The notes: a model not told the origin generated them from the sequence alone. Shown: positions 17,026 through 25,012, counted from the stretch's first letter. The stretch is 32,619 nt of DNA from Bradyrhizobium sp. (GCA_018971675.1 JAGXAF010000011.1:1-32619), one strand, 5' to 3'. Program-made: numbers and translations.

Positions 17026-18114
17026 TTGTCCGACGTCGGATTTTGGCTACGCGCCAGGGTGGAACTCGCTTATTTCAGCGGCTACGCCTCGATCATGCAG
17101 CGGCACACCGGCGGCGTCGGTGTCGTGCTGCGCTTTCAGCGCGTGCGGCCGCGCCGCGGCGATCGTTTTCAGCCGCTCAAATCGGCGGAAATCACCCCCC
17201 GATTTCTTGACCAGATCATCGTTGCGCTGAAACACTGGAAATTTGATATCGTCTCGTCCGACGAAGTCTGCCGGCGAGCGGTGACGCTGGCTTCGCCCCG
17301 TCGGTTTGTCTGCCTGACCTTCGACGGCGCCAGCAAGGATCTGATCACATCGGCCTATCCGGTGCTGTCGCAACACCGGGTGCCTTTCACGGTTTACCTG
17401 CCGACCGCATTTCCGGACGGGGTCGGCGAAGCCTGGTGGCTGGCGCTCGAAGCGGTCATCGCGCGGGAAAACCGTGTCAGCCTGGTGATCGACCGCAAGG
17501 AATTGCATTTCAATATTCCGAATGCAGCGGAAAAATACCAGCTCTATCATTTTCTCGAAAGCTGGATGCGCTCGCTGGCGGCGCCCGATCTGTCGGTGGC
17601 GATCAACGATCTCTGCAAGCGATATTCGGTGGACCTTGCGGCGCTCTCGCGCGCTTCGTCGCTGGACTGGAGCGATCTGGCGAGGCTGGCGGCCGATCCG
17701 CTGGTGACGATCGGAAGCGCGACCGTGAATTACCCTGTGCTGTCCAACCTGAAGAACGACACCGCGCAGCGCGAGATGATGATGGGTGCGGCGGTAGCGC
17801 GCGCGGTGTTCCAGCGGGAGGTCAGGCATTTCGCCTATCCGTTCGGCGACGCCGCCTCCTTTCGCCGGCAACATGCCGCGATGGCCGAGGAGGCGGGCTT
17901 TGTCAGTGCGGCGTCGGCGATATCGGGCGTGGTCGAGGCGGCGGGCCGGACCAGTCTTTACGCCCTGCCGCGTATCTCCTGGGACGGCCGGCTCCGGTCG
18001 CTGCGCGCGCTGCGCGTGATGCTCTCGGGCGCAGTGTTGCCGCGGCCGGCCATGCCGCCGCCGACCGGAACAGGCGACCTCCGGTCAGAGACACGACCGG
18101 ATGCGGCGTTTTGA
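17026..18114 (+). CDS. NodB-fold polysaccharide deacetylase-like protein, predicted inactive
   Basis: The product is 362 residues from the TTG at 17026, which has GGAAAGG nine bases before it. The track's GTG at 17005 has no ribosome site, and a GTG at 17059 is a further option. The NodB homology fold is recognisable: RFVCLTFDGASKD, then PVLSQHRVPFTVYLPTAFPDG, then IGSATVNYPVLSNLKND, then VRHFAYPFGDA. Working enzymes have TFDDG and a metal-binding HxxxH. Here the first reads TFDGA and the second has Ala232 and Tyr236 where the two histidines belong. The protein probably binds but does not hydrolyse N-acetyl sugar chains, or has a new role. It has no signal peptide, so it may be cytoplasmic. 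It belongs to the polysaccharide locus by position. Members of this family with these same changes may be conserved in relatives, which I cannot test here. Confidence 0.8.
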   Translation: MSDVGFWLRARVELAYFSGYASIMQRHTGGVGVVLRFQRVRPRRGDRFQPLKSAEITPRFLDQIIVALKHWKFDIVSSDEVCRRAVTLASPRRFVCLTFDGASKDLITSAYPVLSQHRVPFTVYLPTAFPDGVGEAWWLALEAVIARENRVSLVIDRKELHFNIPNAAEKYQLYHFLESWMRSLAAPDLSVAINDLCKRYSVDLAALSRASSLDWSDLARLAADPLVTIGSATVNYPVLSNLKNDTAQREMMMGAAVARAVFQREVRHFAYPFGDAASFRRQHAAMAEEAGFVSAASAISGVVEAAGRTSLYALPRISWDGRLRSLRALRVMLSGAVLPRPAMPPPTGTGDLRSETRPDAAF

Positions 18115-18115
18115 G

Positions 18116-18322
18116 TTAGGCGTCGGGCCGCGCCATCCAGCTGACGATCGGCATCGCCGGCAGCACCCAGCCGATCCCGGCTACCACGTAAAAGATGGCC
18201 TGCAGCAGCCTGGAACTCGCCAGCCACGGGGTCTGCGCCGCTGTCATTCCCAACAGCGACCACACCACGACCAGTAGCAACAATGCGAGGGTTCCGATGA
18301 ATTTGCGGGTTCGTATCGCCAT
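18116..18322 (-). CDS. DUF2842 family membrane protein
   Basis: The product is 68 residues from the ATG at 18322, starting MAIRTRKFIGTLALLLLVVVWSLLGMTAAQTPWL. It has two membrane segments (about 9-26 and 40-60) and ends VLPAMPIVSWMARPDA. The length, two-helix layout and VLPAMP..SWM ending match DUF2842, a small alphaproteobacterial inner-membrane family of unknown function. The track extends it 22 codons upstream into the region before heme A synthase; I rejected that because the family begins at the charged RTRKF segment. It is divergent from the heme A synthase gene, which may share its promoter region. The neighbour suggests a link to respiratory membrane biogenesis, but that is inference only. 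Confidence 0.85.
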   Translation of the reverse strand: MAIRTRKFIGTLALLLLVVVWSLLGMTAAQTPWLASSRLLQAIFYVVAGIGWVLPAMPIVSWMARPDA

Positions 18323-18433
18323 GCCGGAAAGGTGCGGTTTGCCTAAGGGAGGCCTTGCGCCCGGGAAGAGGCGGACTATAAGTGCCACGCCAATTCATTC
18401 AAGCAGTACCGTTTGCCAGGCTCGACTTCAAAA

Positions 18434-19537
18434 ATGACCCTGTATTCCGCGTATTCCGCACAAAAAGCCCCAGCAACGACCGCGGTCCGGTGGTGGTTGC
18501 TGTCGATGGCGGCTCTGATTGCGATCATGGTGCTGGTCGGGGGGGCGACACGCCTCACCGAGTCCGGCCTATCGATCACCGAATGGAAGCCGGTCACGGG
18601 CGCGTTGCCGCCTCTCAATAACGAGCAGTGGTCAGAGGCCTTCGACGGCTACAAGGCGATCCCGCAATATCGCGAGCTCAACGCCGGCATGACTCTGGCC
18701 CAGTTCAAGTCCATCTTCTGGTGGGAGTGGAGCCACCGCCTGCTGGGACGCATGATCGGCGTGGTCTATCTGCTGCCGTTCCTCTGGTTCATGTGGCGGG
18801 GGTCGCTCGGCGGCGAATTGAAGCGCCGGTTATGGGTGATCTTCGCGCTCGGCGGGCTGCAGGGTGCAGTCGGCTGGTGGATGGTGGCGTCAGGCTTGTC
18901 GCAGCGGGTCGAGGTCTCGCAATATCGTCTCGCCACTCATCTGGTGCTGGCGCTGCTGATCTACTCGGCGATCGTCTGGACCCTGCGCCGGCTGGTGGTC
19001 GGGCCACCTGCCGTGGCGACCGCAAGGTTGAAAGCCACAAGTGTGATTTTGCTCGTGCTGACCTTCGTGCAGCTCTATCTGGGCGCGCTGGTCGCGGGTC
19101 TGCGCGCGGGAAAGGTCTACAACACTTGGCCCGATATCGACGGCGGGTTTATTCCCACCACGGCACGGTTGTTCTTTGAACAGCCGTGGTGGCGCAACCT
19201 GTTCGACAATACGCTCACCGTGCAGTTCGAGCATCGCATGGTCGCCTATACGCTGTTTGTGCTGGCGATCCTGCATGCCGTCGACGCGATCCGCGCGCGG
19301 GCCGATGGAACTGTCGTCAGGGGAGCGTTAGGGCTGGCGGCCGTGGTTACGCTGCAGGCCACGCTGGGCATTCTGACGCTGCTCAATCAGGCGCCGATCG
19401 ATCTTGCGCTGACGCATCAGGCGGTGGCGATCGCTGTCCTGACGTTTGCTGTCCTGCAGGCCGAGCGTCTGGCGGCGCGTCGCCAACCGAACGCGTTGGC
19501 ACAGGACCGGCCAATGCCGATCGGCCAGCCCGGTTGA
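18434..19537 (+). CDS. ctaA: Heme A synthase (COX15/CtaA)
   Basis: The product is 367 residues. It oxidises the C8 methyl of heme O to a formyl group, making heme A for aa3-type cytochrome oxidase in the inner membrane. It has eight expected membrane helices. Heme-ligand histidines are visible in [31 protein letters not shown] and [37 protein letters not shown] at the first helix end is the strongest family signature. I use the ATG at 18434; the track's TTG at 18413 is seven codons earlier. No ctaB or oxidase genes are in the window, so this copy stands apart. A weak inverted repeat just after the stop may end the transcript. Confidence 0.95.
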   Translation: MTLYSAYSAQKAPATTAVRWWLLSMAALIAIMVLVGGATRLTESGLSITEWKPVTGALPPLNNEQWSEAFDGYKAIPQYRELNAGMTLAQFKSIFWWEWSHRLLGRMIGVVYLLPFLWFMWRGSLGGELKRRLWVIFALGGLQGAVGWWMVASGLSQRVEVSQYRLATHLVLALLIYSAIVWTLRRLVVGPPAVATARLKATSVILLVLTFVQLYLGALVAGLRAGKVYNTWPDIDGGFIPTTARLFFEQPWWRNLFDNTLTVQFEHRMVAYTLFVLAILHAVDAIRARADGTVVRGALGLAAVVTLQATLGILTLLNQAPIDLALTHQAVAIAVLTFAVLQAERLAARRQPNALAQDRPMPIGQPG

Positions 19538-19539
19538 CT

Positions 19540-19568
19540 TGAGCGATTCTGATTTGTGAAATCGCTCA
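19540..19568 (+). terminator. Weak candidate terminator after heme A synthase
   Basis: TGAGCGATT and AATCGCTCA form a perfect 9-bp stem around an 11-base loop, three bases after the stop codon. The following sequence is ACCCGCCTGTTTTCG, so the T run is late and short. It could instead be a transcript-end stabiliser. I see nothing else in the 255-bp gap to 19792. Confidence 0.35.
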
Positions 19569-19792
19569 ACCCGCCTGTTTTCGAGCGCTTCCCGGCCCAA
19601 TGCAGGCTTTAACGAAGTTGTGTGGGACGCAAGCGCGTTGGCAGCGGACGAACTGTTTCGCCTTGGGCGCTCTTTTGCTCGCAAGTCTGCGCGGGACGTG
19701 ACCGCTGACCTGTCTCGCCACGCAATAGCTTTTCCGGCTGGAAGCATATCATGACGTTGTCCGCGATCCGGCCGGGAGGATTGGTGATCAAC

Positions 19793-20122
19793 TCAGCAGT
19801 AACCGTACACGCCGCAGGCGTAGGGCAGGCGGTCCCAATAGCTAACATATGGGCCGCCATAATAAGGACCTTGATCCTCATAGGAATGGGTCGATCCATA
19901 GTAACCCGGCAGCGTCGCTGATCCCGGCATGATCGGGGTGTGAGGCGGCAGGTAGGGTGTAAACAGCACGTCCGGTTCTTCGTCGACCCGCACTTTCGCT
20001 TCGCCGTGGCGCGGCGGTGCCTTGTGATAGACGGGCCCTTGATAACGGGTCGGCAGATCGGCGGCGACGGCGGACCCTGCCGCAAAAACAGCGACAGCAA
20101 ATAGCGTCATCCTGCGCAGCAT
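19793..20122 (-). CDS. Secreted Pro/Gly/Tyr-rich protein
   Basis: The product is 109 residues starting MLRRMTLFAVAVFAAGSAVAADLPTRYQGPVYHK. It has a typical Sec signal peptide cleaved near AVAA. The start is ATG at 20122 because GGAGCGAAGTC stands directly before it; the track adds six residues. The mature protein has a lysine/glutamate patch (PRHGEAKVRVDEEPDVLF), then proline-rich PYLPPHTPIMPGSATLPGYYG, and ends with a glycine/tyrosine-rich tail YYGGPYVSYWDRLPYACGVYGYC with two cysteines. ADLP after the signal is also seen at the start of rhizobial outer-membrane proteins. The function is not known; location is periplasm or cell surface. The 277 bp from 20123 to 20399 shows no gene. Confidence 0.8.
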   Translation of the reverse strand: MLRRMTLFAVAVFAAGSAVAADLPTRYQGPVYHKAPPRHGEAKVRVDEEPDVLFTPYLPPHTPIMPGSATLPGYYGSTHSYEDQGPYYGGPYVSYWDRLPYACGVYGYC

Positions 20123-20399
20123 GACTTCGCTCCGAATCATGGGATCATGACAATGTCACGTTACGGTTGAACGACCAACGACGAGAGGGCCTTTCTCGAT
20201 CGACCGCGCGAATCCCTTCTTTTATGACTTCGCAACGGCGTCCAGGTGCCGCAGGCCGTCAATACCGGCCGACCTCGCTGCAGGGTCTGGTCGCCAGCGC
20301 CCGGTCGGCCGCCAGCCATCTGCTACAGACCCCGGTCGGCACTTCCCAAGGTCCAGCGTCTCGCCGACGGCCTGCTGGCCTCGCCAACCGCCCGCGAAC

Positions 20400-21680
20400 T
20401 CAGGCCGTCAGCGCCTGTTCAAGATCGGCGATCAGGTCTTCCTTGTCCTCGATGCCGATCGACAGCCGTACCACGTCGGGAGCAGCACCGGCCTTGGTCT
20501 TTTGCGCATCGTCGAGCTGGCTGTGCGTGGTCGACGCAGGGTGAATCACCAGCGAGCGGGTGTCGCCGACATTGGCGAGGTGCGAGAACAGCTTGAGGTT
20601 CGATACCAGGTTGACGCCGGCGTCGTAGCCGCCCTTGAGGCTGAACGTGAACAGCGCCCCGGCGCCCTTTGGGGCATATTTGCTTGCCAGGCTGTGGTAT
20701 TTGTCGCCCGGCAGCCCCGCATAGTTGACCGCCGCCACCTTTGCGTGACCCGCCAGGAATTCCGCGACCGCCCTGGCGTTCTCGCAGTGCTTCTGCATCC
20801 GCAGCGGCAGGGTTTCGATACCGGTCAGTATCAGGAATGCATTGAACGGCGACAGCGCCGGACCGAGATCGCGCAGGCCAAGCACGCGGCAGGCTATCGC
20901 GAAGGCAAAATTGCCAAAGGTCTCATGGATCCGTATGCCGTGATATTCGGGCCGCGGCTCGCTCAACATCGGATATTTGTTGCCCTTCGACCAGTCGAAG
21001 GTACCTGCATCCACAATGATTCCGCCCAGCGAGTTGCCGTGACCCGCGAGGAATTTCGTCAGCGAATGCACGACGATGTCGGCGCCATGGTCGATCGGCC
21101 GGATCAGGTAGGGCGTCGCCAGCGTGTTGTCGACGATCAGCGGTACACCGGCCTTGCGCGCGATTGCCGAGATCGCCGCGATGTCGGTGACACTGCCGGA
21201 AGGATTGGCGATGGACTCGATAAAGATCGCCTTGGTATGCGGCGTGACCGCGCGTTCGAAGCTGCCGATGTCATCGGGGTCGCCCCACATCACGTTCCAG
21301 CCAAAGCTCTTGAAGGCATGGGTGAACTGGTTGATTGATCCGCCATACAGTTTGCGCGCCGCGATGAACTCGTCACCAGGTCTCAGCAATTGCTGCAGCA
21401 CCACCACCTGGGCGGCGTGACCAGAGGCCACTGCGAGCGCCGCGGTGCCGCCTTCGAGGGCAGCAACGCGCTCTTCCAGTACCGCGTTGGTCGGGTTACC
21501 GATGCGGGTATAGATGTTGCCGAACGCTTGCAGCCCGAACAGCGAGGCGGCGTGATCGGCGTCGTTGAACACGAACGACGTGGTTTGATAGATCGGCGTC
21601 GCCCGTGCCCCCGTAGTGGGATCGGGCTGCGCGCCCGCATGCACCGCGAGCGTGGAAAATCCGGGAAGGCGATCGGTCAT
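20400..21680 (-). CDS. metY: O-acetylhomoserine sulfhydrylase (aminocarboxypropyltransferase)
   Basis: The product is 426 residues, a PLP enzyme of the Cys/Met metabolism family. It makes homocysteine from O-acetylhomoserine and sulfide, in the direct sulfhydrylation route to methionine. Landmarks: FSTLAVHAGAQPDPTTGARATPIYQTTSFVF at the start, the phosphate-binding region around YTRIGNPTN and ASGHAAQ, and the PLP lysine in VVHSLTKFLAGHGNSLGG. The long C-terminal region with VSNLKLFSHLANVGDTRSLVIHPASTTHSQL is the form typical of the O-acetylhomoserine-type enzyme. The start is ATG at 21680 with AAAGGAAAC before it; the track begins 19 codons early. It is preceded on the same strand by the CoA-binding gene. 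I saw no SAM riboswitch in the leader. Confidence 0.95.
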   Translation of the reverse strand: MTDRLPGFSTLAVHAGAQPDPTTGARATPIYQTTSFVFNDADHAASLFGLQAFGNIYTRIGNPTNAVLEERVAALEGGTAALAVASGHAAQVVVLQQLLRPGDEFIAARKLYGGSINQFTHAFKSFGWNVMWGDPDDIGSFERAVTPHTKAIFIESIANPSGSVTDIAAISAIARKAGVPLIVDNTLATPYLIRPIDHGADIVVHSLTKFLAGHGNSLGGIIVDAGTFDWSKGNKYPMLSEPRPEYHGIRIHETFGNFAFAIACRVLGLRDLGPALSPFNAFLILTGIETLPLRMQKHCENARAVAEFLAGHAKVAAVNYAGLPGDKYHSLASKYAPKGAGALFTFSLKGGYDAGVNLVSNLKLFSHLANVGDTRSLVIHPASTTHSQLDDAQKTKAGAAPDVVRLSIGIEDKEDLIADLEQALTA

Positions 21681-21825
21681 GCTTGTTTCCTTTGTGCGAG
21701 CCGCATCCGCAAGATGAGCATAGGGAACGAGAAACAATCGCGGCAGAGGCCGTTGCAGTCAAGGCGGCCGGATGCCCGGCAATTCCTGCCCGCTACCGGG
21801 AAATCCGGCTTCGCCGACCATGGCG

Positions 21826-22410
21826 TCACGAAAGGTCGTTCTTGTCTTTCGCGGCGCGATCGGACGCGGCGGTCTCGCCGCCGCTGACGCTGGTCCGGTT
21901 CAGCGAAAGCCGCATCCCCTGGGTCGGTATCGGCGCACGCTTTGAACTCAGCGTTCGGGAATTGACGCCCATCCAGGAAATCTCCGAGGACAACCTTCCA
22001 TATTCGATCTTGGGGCAGCGATTCATTACTACCTTGATGCCTGCGGCTTCCGCCTTCGCGGCCGCCTCGTCATCCCGCGCGCCGAGCTGCATCCAGATCA
22101 CTTTCGGCAATGTCACAAGCTTCAGCGCTTCATCGACCACGGGCGGGATGCGGCTTGAATTCCTGAAGATATCGATCATGTCGACGGGACGGCCGATATC
22201 GGCGAGCGAGGCGACGAAGGGTTTGCCGAGCAGGCTCTTGCCGACGTGGCCCGGATTGACCGGGATCATGTCATAACCGCGCTGCGCCAGATATTTGAAG
22301 GCGAAATAGCTCGGCCGGACGTTGACCGGCGAGGCGCCGACCATCGCGATGGACTTCACGGTGTTGAGGATTTCGCGGATGTAGCTGTCGAGATAAGCGT
22401 CATGGTTCAT
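21826..22410 (-). CDS. CoA-binding domain protein, YccU-like
   Basis: The product is 194 residues. A Rossmann-type CoA_binding_2 domain fills residues 1-145, with SIAMVGASPVNVRPSYFAFKYLAQRGYDMIPVNPG, then VDMIDIFRNSSRIPPVVDEAL and PKVIWMQLGARDDEAAAKAEAAGIKVVMNRCPKIEYGRL. It resembles the nucleotide-binding half of succinyl-CoA synthetase alpha, in stand-alone form. After the domain there is a polar tail (about 146-194) with TLSSKRAPIPTQGMRLSLN and ending AAKDKNDLS, longer than the roughly 140 residues usual for YccU. The biochemical role is not established for the family. It lies between the crotonase and metY on the same strand; repeat copy 2 separates it from the crotonase. Confidence 0.88.
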   Translation of the reverse strand: MNHDAYLDSYIREILNTVKSIAMVGASPVNVRPSYFAFKYLAQRGYDMIPVNPGHVGKSLLGKPFVASLADIGRPVDMIDIFRNSSRIPPVVDEALKLVTLPKVIWMQLGARDDEAAAKAEAAGIKVVMNRCPKIEYGRLSSEISWMGVNSRTLSSKRAPIPTQGMRLSLNRTSVSGGETAASDRAAKDKNDLS

Positions 22411-22429
22411 TCGGTCGGGTTCTTTCTTG

Positions 22430-22507
22430 CGTCATTGCGAGGAGCGCAGCGACGAAGCAATCCAGTTTCGCGTGGCACTGGATTGCTTCGCTGCGCTCGC
22501 AATGACG
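22430..22507. repeat. Dispersed palindromic repeat, family 1, copy 2
   Basis: CGTCATTGCGAGGAGCGCAGCGACGAAGCAATCCAG is matched by CTGGATTGCTTCGCTGCGCTCGCAATGACG in inverted orientation around a short loop (TTTCGCGTGGCA). It closely matches copy 1 at 7653-7732, with a different loop. It sits in the short gap between two minus-strand genes. Confidence 0.88.
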
Positions 22508-22519
22508 GTGGCGAGGCTT

Positions 22520-23344
22520 CTACTCGTCCTGCCATTTCGGCGCGCGCTTCTCGATGAAGGCGCCGATGCCTTCCTCCGCGTCGCGGGCCATCATGTTTTC
22601 GGTCATTACCTCTGCCGCATAACGATAGGCATCGGCAAGGCTCATTTCGGCCTGGCGATAGAACGCGGCCTTGCCCAGCTTGACCGTGTAGGCAGATTTC
22701 AGCGCGACCTTTTTCGCAAGCTCTATCGCGGCATCCCGCTCAGCGCCGGCGGTGACGACGCGATTGACGAGGCCGATGTCGAGCGCCCGGCTCGCGGAAA
22801 TCGGCTCACCGGTAAGCAGCATTTCCATGGCCTGCTTGCGCGGGACGTTGCGCGACAGCGCCACCATCGGAGTCGAACAGAACAGCCCGATATCGACGCC
22901 CGGCGTGGCAAAGCCCGCGGCTTCCGAGGCGACCGCGAGATCGCAGCTTGCCACGAGCTGACAGCCCGCTGCGGTGGCGATACCCTGGACGGCCGCGACC
23001 ACGGGCTTCGGCAGGTGCACGACCGCCTGCATCATTGCGCTGCAGGCGTTCATGATCTGCGCGAAATAGGCCCGTCCGCGATCGGCATCGCTGCGGCGCG
23101 CGGTCAATTCCTTCAAGTCGTGGCCCGCGGAAAAAGCCGGGCCGTTGGCGGCGATCACGACCGCGCGCACATTCCTGTCGTCGCGAATCTGATCGAGCGC
23201 GTCGTGCAGTTCGCCGATCAGTCCTTCGGACAGGCTGTTGCGGGCCGCGGGGCGATTGAGCGTGAGCAGGGCGATGCTATCGATTTTTTCACGCAGCAGG
23301 ATCGGCGATTGCTGCGTCGTGGCGCGGACAGTCTGACCAGTCAT
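22520..23344 (-). CDS. ECHDC3-like crotonase-family protein
   Basis: The product is 274 residues of the enoyl-CoA hydratase/isomerase fold. The oxyanion-hole region reads NGPAFSAGHDLKEL, and the second conserved block reads GIATAAGCQLVASCDLAVASEAAGFATPGVDIGLFCSTPMVALSRNVPRKQAMEMLLTGEPISA. The latter matches animal ECHDC3 very well, as does the ending EEGIGAFIEKRAPKW. Where classic hydratases have the two catalytic glutamates, this protein has GCQLV and IGLFC, so water addition is doubtful. It probably handles an acyl-CoA ester, perhaps as a non-classical crotonase. The ATG at 23344 begins MTGQTVRATTQQ. It is divergent from a thioesterase gene 71 bp away, which may act on the same CoA esters. 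Confidence 0.88.
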   Translation of the reverse strand: MTGQTVRATTQQSPILLREKIDSIALLTLNRPAARNSLSEGLIGELHDALDQIRDDRNVRAVVIAANGPAFSAGHDLKELTARRSDADRGRAYFAQIMNACSAMMQAVVHLPKPVVAAVQGIATAAGCQLVASCDLAVASEAAGFATPGVDIGLFCSTPMVALSRNVPRKQAMEMLLTGEPISASRALDIGLVNRVVTAGAERDAAIELAKKVALKSAYTVKLGKAAFYRQAEMSLADAYRYAAEVMTENMMARDAEEGIGAFIEKRAPKWQDE

Positions 23345-23415
23345 GACAATATCCGGGTGGGCGAGGCCGTTATCTTAATGTAACAGACGGCCGCAGGCGA
23401 GGGCGGGTGCGCGAT

Positions 23416-23844
23416 ATGACAATGGCAAAAATGAGCGTGGCGGAACTCGAGCAGTTTCTCCATATCGAGTTTCCTCAAGCCTTCAGCGCCGGCGATATCG
23501 CGATCGAAAGCGTCGATGGTCAATCTTGTCTGCTTCGCCAGCGCTACAGCGACCGGATGTTGCGGCCGGGCGGAACGGTGTCCGGACCAACGCTGATGAC
23601 GCTGGCGGATCTTGCCATGTACGTGGTGCTGCTGTCGGCCATCGGTCCGATCGGGCTCGCGGTAACGACCAATCTCAACATCAATTTCCTGCGGAAGGGC
23701 CAGCCGGGGCGGGATGTGCTGGCGGCGGCGCGGCTGTTGAAGCTGGGCAAGCGGCTGGCGGTCGGAGAGGTCAGCCTGCTGTCGGGGACATCCCCTGACC
23801 CGATTGCGCACGTGACCTCGACCTATTCCATTCCAACGACTTAG
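23416..23844 (+). CDS. PaaI-type hotdog thioesterase
   Basis: The product is 142 residues, cytoplasmic. The hotdog fold is shown by RMLRPGGTVSGPTLMTLADLAMYVVLLSAIGPIGLAVTTNLNINFLRKGQPGRDVLAAARLLKLGKRLAVGEVSL. In PaaI/4HBT proteins the HGG or GG.vsg motif with a nearby Asp (here LADLA) forms the acyl-CoA active site. It hydrolyses an unknown acyl-CoA. Several starts are in frame (GTG 23407, ATG 23416, 23422, 23431); I chose 23416 because GCGAGGGCGGG lies upstream. It is divergent from the ECHDC3-like gene. Confidence 0.85.
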   Translation: MTMAKMSVAELEQFLHIEFPQAFSAGDIAIESVDGQSCLLRQRYSDRMLRPGGTVSGPTLMTLADLAMYVVLLSAIGPIGLAVTTNLNINFLRKGQPGRDVLAAARLLKLGKRLAVGEVSLLSGTSPDPIAHVTSTYSIPTT

Positions 23845-23872
23845 TAGTTTTCACGGTAATATGATACAATAT

Positions 23873-23901
23873 TTGTAAGCCATTGTTTTTACGTTGATAA
23901 T
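23873..23901 (+). promoter_or_regulatory. Candidate sigma-70 promoter for rplM-rpsI
   Basis: TTGTAA and GATAAT are separated by 17 bases in a locally AT-rich stretch, about 100 bases before the rplM start. The fit to TTGACA-N17-TATAAT is good at the -10 box and fair at -35. This is the natural promoter position for a strongly expressed ribosomal operon. Confidence 0.4.
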
Positions 23902-23950
23902 AATGGTCAATCAGCATTGACCTTGGCGATGAGACTATCTAGAAACGCGC

Positions 23951-23977
23951 GCAATCGGCGCGCTTCGCGCCGATTGC
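23951..23977 (+). promoter_or_regulatory. Leader hairpin upstream of rplM
   Basis: GCAATCGGCGCG-CTT-CGCGCCGATTGC is a perfect 12-bp stem with a 3-base loop, followed by CATTTTC, ending 21 bases before the rplM ATG. Ribosomal operon leaders are often targets of autogenous control, so this may be an attenuator or a binding site for L13 or S9. It could also be a terminator of upstream transcription. Confidence 0.5.
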
Positions 23978-23998
23978 CATTTTCACGGATTTTCACAC

Positions 23999-24463
23999 AT
24001 GAAAACGTTTTCGGCCAAGCCCGCCGAGGTGACGAAGAAGTGGGTTCTGATCGACGCCAAGGGTCTGGTGGTCGGACGGCTTGCCTCCCTGGTCGCGATG
24101 CGGCTCCGGGGCAAGCACCTTCCCACTTACACGCCTCATGTCGATTGTGGTGACCACGTCATTATCATCAACGCGGCGCACGCGGTGCTGACCGGTCGCA
24201 AGCGCGACAACAAGGTCTATCATAATCACACCGGTTTCATTGGCGGCATCAAGGAGCGCACCGCGAAGTCGATCCTCGAGGGTCGCTTCCCCGAGCGCGT
24301 GGTCGAAAAGGCGGTCGAGCGGATGATTCCGCGCGGCCCGCTCGGTCGCGTGCAACTCCGCAATCTGCGCGTCTATCCCGGCGCCGAGCATCCGCACGAA
24401 GCGCAGCAGCCCGAAACGCTCGACGTCGCAGCAATGAATCGCAAGAACATGAGGGTCGCATAA
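23999..24463 (+). CDS. rplM: 50S ribosomal protein L13
   Basis: The product is 154 residues starting [59 protein letters not shown]. The L13 family signature segment is seen as [50 protein letters not shown]. It is an early assembly protein of the large subunit. It overlaps nothing and is followed one base later by rpsI, the conserved rplM-rpsI pair. The hairpin at 23951-23977 and the AT-rich region upstream are its leader. Confidence 0.98.
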   Translation: MKTFSAKPAEVTKKWVLIDAKGLVVGRLASLVAMRLRGKHLPTYTPHVDCGDHVIIINAAHAVLTGRKRDNKVYHNHTGFIGGIKERTAKSILEGRFPERVVEKAVERMIPRGPLGRVQLRNLRVYPGAEHPHEAQQPETLDVAAMNRKNMRVA

Positions 24464-24464
24464 G

Positions 24465-24941
24465 ATGTCCGATACCATGCAGTCTCTCGATCAGTTGTCG
24501 GCGTTGAAGACCGCGGCTCCGGAAGCTCCGAAATACGTGAAGAAGGTCGACAAGTTTGGCCGCGCCTATGCTACCGGCAAGCGCAAGGACGCGGTTGCCC
24601 GGGTTTGGATCAAGCCGGGCGCCGGCAAGGTCACCGTTAACGCCCGTGAAGTCGAAGTCTATTTCGCTCGCCCGGTATTGCGGATGATGATCCAGCAGCC
24701 GCTGGTTGCCGCTGCACGTACCGGTCAGTACGACGTGGTCTGCACCGTGGCCGGCGGGGGTCTTTCGGGGCAGGCAGGGGCCGTACGCCACGGCTTGTCC
24801 AAGGCACTGACCTATTTCGAACCGGACCTGCGCGGCGTTCTGAAGAAGGGCGGCTTCCTGACCCGCGACTCGCGCGTGGTCGAGCGCAAGAAGTACGGCC
24901 GGGCCAAGGCGCGCAAGTCGTTCCAGTTCTCGAAGCGCTAA
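24465..24941 (+). CDS. rpsI: 30S ribosomal protein S9
   Basis: The product is 158 residues. The N-terminal 35 residues ([33 protein letters not shown]) are the extension usual in alphaproteobacteria. The conserved S9 body follows: [43 protein letters not shown] and the C-terminal [25 protein letters not shown]. The basic tail ending in arginine contacts P-site tRNA. The gene starts one base after the rplM stop and is followed by a strong terminator. Confidence 0.98.
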   Translation: MSDTMQSLDQLSALKTAAPEAPKYVKKVDKFGRAYATGKRKDAVARVWIKPGAGKVTVNAREVEVYFARPVLRMMIQQPLVAAARTGQYDVVCTVAGGGLSGQAGAVRHGLSKALTYFEPDLRGVLKKGGFLTRDSRVVERKKYGRAKARKSFQFSKR

Positions 24942-24990
24942 TTGCTTCGCTAAAATTTGCTGCAAGAGCAGCATGCACAAGACTTCGGAG

Positions 24991-25012
24991 GGCGCTTTCG
25001 GGCGCCTTTTTT
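24991..25012 (+). terminator. Intrinsic terminator after rpsI
   Basis: GGCGC pairs with GCGCC around a 6-base loop and is followed by TTTTTT. It lies about 50 bases after the rpsI stop. The rest of the 320-bp stretch to the next gene (25013-25261) holds no gene; it is locally AT-rich and includes one TTGACA hexamer without a clear -10 box. Confidence 0.8.

Noticed and set aside
21681-21825. SAM riboswitch upstream of metY
   Set aside because: Alphaproteobacterial methionine genes often have one, but I could not find the SAM-II core or its pseudoknot pairing in the 145-base leader. An Infernal search with the SAM-II and SAM/SAH models would settle it.
22427-23383. 318-residue plus-strand ORF
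   Set aside because: It begins inside repeat copy 2 and is antisense to the ECHDC3-like gene.
23917-23945. Second promoter TTGACC before rplM
   Set aside because: The best -10 candidate (TATCTA) is spaced only about 14 bases away.
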